DNA of 64,000 nucleotides from contig NZ_LT700191.1 of assembly GCF_900155425.1 (NCBI RefSeq), positions 359,918-423,917 on the forward strand, written 5' to 3'. Made by a program: the position numbers and the translations under genes. This document shows, piece after piece, positions 61,897-64,000 of the stretch (position 1 is its first letter; every line of letters begins with the position of its first letter). Under the pieces are notes generated by a model. It made no database searches. It saw only the letters and a program-made list of their open reading frames with translations, and was not told where the DNA came from. This DNA is from Parabacteroides massiliensis (GTDB taxonomy: Bacteria; Bacteroidota; Bacteroidia; Bacteroidales; Tannerellaceae).

Positions 61897-63789
61897 TTAC
61901 TCCAAGTAGGTATATCCATACAAACCGGAACGATAGTTGGAAAGGAACTCCTTGCCTTCTTCAACCGAGATCTTGCCTTCCTTTACAGACTTGGTCACCC
62001 AGGTTTCCAACGTCCTCACCAGCTTTTTGGGGTTATACTGAACGTAGTCGAGCACTTCGGCAACCGTTTCTCCATCGATGACCTGATCGATGTTATAGCC
62101 CTTTTCGTCGACCGTTACATGCACGGCATTCGTATCGCCGAAGAGATTGTGCATGTCTCCCAAAATTTCCTGATATGCTCCCACCAGAAAGACACCGATA
62201 TAGTAGGCCTCTTTTCCTTTCAGCGAATGTACCGGCAGATCATGTGAAACATTGCGTGTCGAAATAAAGTTGGCAATCTTGCCATCCGAGTCGCAAGTGA
62301 TATCCTGCAAAGTCGCCGTCCGATCCGGCCGTTCGTCCAACCGTTGGATAGGCATGATCGGGAAAATCTGATCGATCGCCCACGAATCCGGTAAGGACTG
62401 GAAAAGCGAGAAATTACAGAAATACTTATCGGCCAAGAGCTTGTCCAGCTTGCGAAACTCATCCGGAGCATGTTTCAGTCCGGACGCTATCTGGCTAATC
62501 TCACGCGTCACCGACCAGTACAAACGTTCGATCTGGGCACGGGTCTTCAAATCGACAATGCCGTGGCTGAACAGGTCCAATGCCTCCTCGCGTATCTGTT
62601 GCGCATCATGCCAGGCTTCCAACATACGGCTTTGGTTCAGCTTATCCCAAATCTCATACAATTCATGCACAAGCTCATGGTCGGTTTCGCTCACTTCGAA
62701 GTCTTCGTCCATTTCGGGGAGCGTGGCCGTTTCCAGCACCTCAAATATCAAAACGGAATGGTGGGCCGTCAGCGAGCGTCCGCTCTCCGTTATGATATTC
62801 GGATGCGGGATGCCATTCTTGTCGCTGACATCGACCAGGGTGGAAATGGAGTCGTTCACATATTCCTGGATGGAATAATTGACACTGCTCTCGCTATTGG
62901 AGGACCGGGTCCCGTCGTAATCGACTCCCAGGCCGCCGCCTATATCCACAAACTCGATGTTGAAGCCCATCGCATGCAATTGGACATAGAATTGCGACGC
63001 TTCGCGCAAAGCTGTTTTTATACGGCGTATCTTGGTCACCTGGCTGCCAATATGGAAATGGATCAGCTTCAAGCAATCCGCCAGGTCTTTCTTTTTCAAA
63101 AAGTCGAGCGCCTCCAGCAACTCGCTCGATGTCAGGCCGAACTTGCTGGCATCTCCTCCGCTCTCTTCCCATTTGCCGCTACCGGAAGAGGCCAGCTTGA
63201 TGCGGATGCCGATATTCGGGCGGACATTCAGTTGTTTGGCCATCTTGGCGATCAGAACCAACTCGTTGATCTTCTCGACAACCAAAAAAATCCGTTTACC
63301 CATTTTCTGTGCCAGCAGAGCCAGTTCGATATAGCTTTCATCTTTATAGCCGTTGCAGATGATCAGAGAATCGGAATCCGTGTTGACCGCAATCACCGCA
63401 TGGAGTTCGGGTTTGGAACCGGCTTCCAATCCCAAATTGAACTTCTTGCCATGGCCGATGATCTCTTCCACCACCGGACGCATCTGATTGACTTTTATGG
63501 GATAGATAATGAAATTCTGCGCCTTATAACCATATTCATCAGAAGCCTGCTTGAAGCAGTTCGCAATCTTTTCTATACGGTTATCCAGAATATCCGGGAA
63601 ACGAATCAGTACAGGAGCCTCCACATCCCGTAATTGCAACTCGTCGACCAGCTCCCTCAGATCTACACCTGCGCCGTCTTTACGAGGAGTTACCACTACA
63701 TGACCTTTGTCATTGATACCAAAGTACGAAGTACCCCAACCTGTTATGTTGTAGAGTTCTTCTGAGTCTTCAATACGCCATTTTCTCAT
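61897..63789 (-). CDS. speA: Biosynthetic arginine decarboxylase
   Basis: The 630-residue PLP enzyme makes agmatine, the entry to polyamine synthesis in organisms lacking ornithine decarboxylase. PLP lysine lies in IIYPIKVNQMRPVVEE (about residue 98); the glycine-rich FVDIGGGLGVDYDG and the substrate region around VHVTVDEKGYNIDQV are present. The length matches SpeA. It has its own terminator and reads away from the right window edge. Confidence 0.95.
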   Translation of the reverse strand: MRKWRIEDSEELYNITGWGTSYFGINDKGHVVVTPRKDGAGVDLRELVDELQLRDVEAPVLIRFPDILDNRIEKIANCFKQASDEYGYKAQNFIIYPIKVNQMRPVVEEIIGHGKKFNLGLEAGSKPELHAVIAVNTDSDSLIICNGYKDESYIELALLAQKMGKRIFLVVEKINELVLIAKMAKQLNVRPNIGIRIKLASSGSGKWEESGGDASKFGLTSSELLEALDFLKKKDLADCLKLIHFHIGSQVTKIRRIKTALREASQFYVQLHAMGFNIEFVDIGGGLGVDYDGTRSSNSESSVNYSIQEYVNDSISTLVDVSDKNGIPHPNIITESGRSLTAHHSVLIFEVLETATLPEMDEDFEVSETDHELVHELYEIWDKLNQSRMLEAWHDAQQIREEALDLFSHGIVDLKTRAQIERLYWSVTREISQIASGLKHAPDEFRKLDKLLADKYFCNFSLFQSLPDSWAIDQIFPIMPIQRLDERPDRTATLQDITCDSDGKIANFISTRNVSHDLPVHSLKGKEAYYIGVFLVGAYQEILGDMHNLFGDTNAVHVTVDEKGYNIDQVIDGETVAEVLDYVQYNPKKLVRTLETWVTKSVKEGKISVEEGKEFLSNYRSGLYGYTYLE

Positions 63790-64000
63790 CTCTTTTTCAG
63801 TGCAAAAAACACATTTTTGTATTTGGAATAAATAAACAGATATTGTTTCAGACGTTACAAGTCAATATGTTTATCGACGAGCTATCCATCAAAATGGTTG
63901 TAAATATAAGCAATAGATATATAAATATGGCAGATTTAGCCAAGAAACATTTCAAACAATATAAGATATTCCTTTTTAAACATCATTAGCGTCTATATTT
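63790..64000. other. AT-rich region upstream of speA
   Basis: The region should contain the speA promoter. I see no clear -7/-33 pair, gene, hairpin or repeat before the window ends. Confidence 0.3.

Overview
The window looks like a chromosomal segment of a Bacteroidales bacterium, most likely Parabacteroides or a close relative. Reasons: Bacteroidota-type promoters (TAnnTTTG at -7, sometimes TTTG/TTG at -33) before many genes, a hybrid two-component system beside glycoside hydrolases, Bacteroidales-restricted families (DUF4290, DUF4831, BF3164-like lipoprotein), the murA-rimM-M23-dxr-rseP cluster, and an EtfBA/acyl-CoA dehydrogenase operon. The genus is an inference from gene content.

Layout. 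1-6.1 kb: ModF-like ATPase (cut by the window edge), argB, a tRNA-Gly(CCC) followed by a small decayed mobile remnant bracketed by two copies of one terminator-like sequence, the NAD(P)H-hydrate repair enzyme and a DUF4831 protein. 6.1-13.7 kb: a POT peptide transporter, an unrecognised small gene wedged between it and bioB, then bioB-bioA-bioF-bioG-bioC-bioD, a complete route to biotin. 13.7-17.1 kb: two tandem AAA/PD-(D/E)XK genes that are nearly identical outside a replaced central segment, flanked by two 22-bp tandem repeat arrays. 17.1-23.1 kb (minus): DUF4290-murA-rimM-M23 peptidase-dxr-rseP, an envelope/isoprenoid cluster. 23.4-40.7 kb: a carbohydrate cluster without SusC/SusD (two GH2 enzymes, a glutaminase-like/GH43 fusion, a hybrid two-component sensor, a GH127-type enzyme, a Gfo/Idh oxidoreductase, ApbE and a BF3164-like lipoprotein), interrupted by a doubly frameshifted toxin-antitoxin pair that keeps a clear operator. 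41.1-51.5 kb: DUF3298 lipoprotein, rsmG, a metallo-hydrolase, gcvP, a second POT-type transporter, and etfB-etfA-acyl-CoA dehydrogenase. 51.6-61.6 kb: a MATE exporter and a rearranged type I-C CRISPR-Cas locus. 61.9-63.8 kb: speA.

The CRISPR-Cas locus is the most unusual part. Interference genes cas5c, cas8c, cas7 and a convergent cas3 look intact, but cas4 is absent and cas1 lacks its N-terminal half, so spacer uptake is probably lost. Two arrays flank the cas genes. Their 32-nt repeats differ at three stem base pairs, all compensated, and share the same 3' handle. Both leaders carry a related inverted-repeat element at the same distance from the first repeat.

A second theme is a set of AT-rich simple repeats at gene junctions. 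They repeatedly provide or abut the stop codon of one gene and lie before or inside the start of the next, and at two junctions they form perfect inverted repeats.
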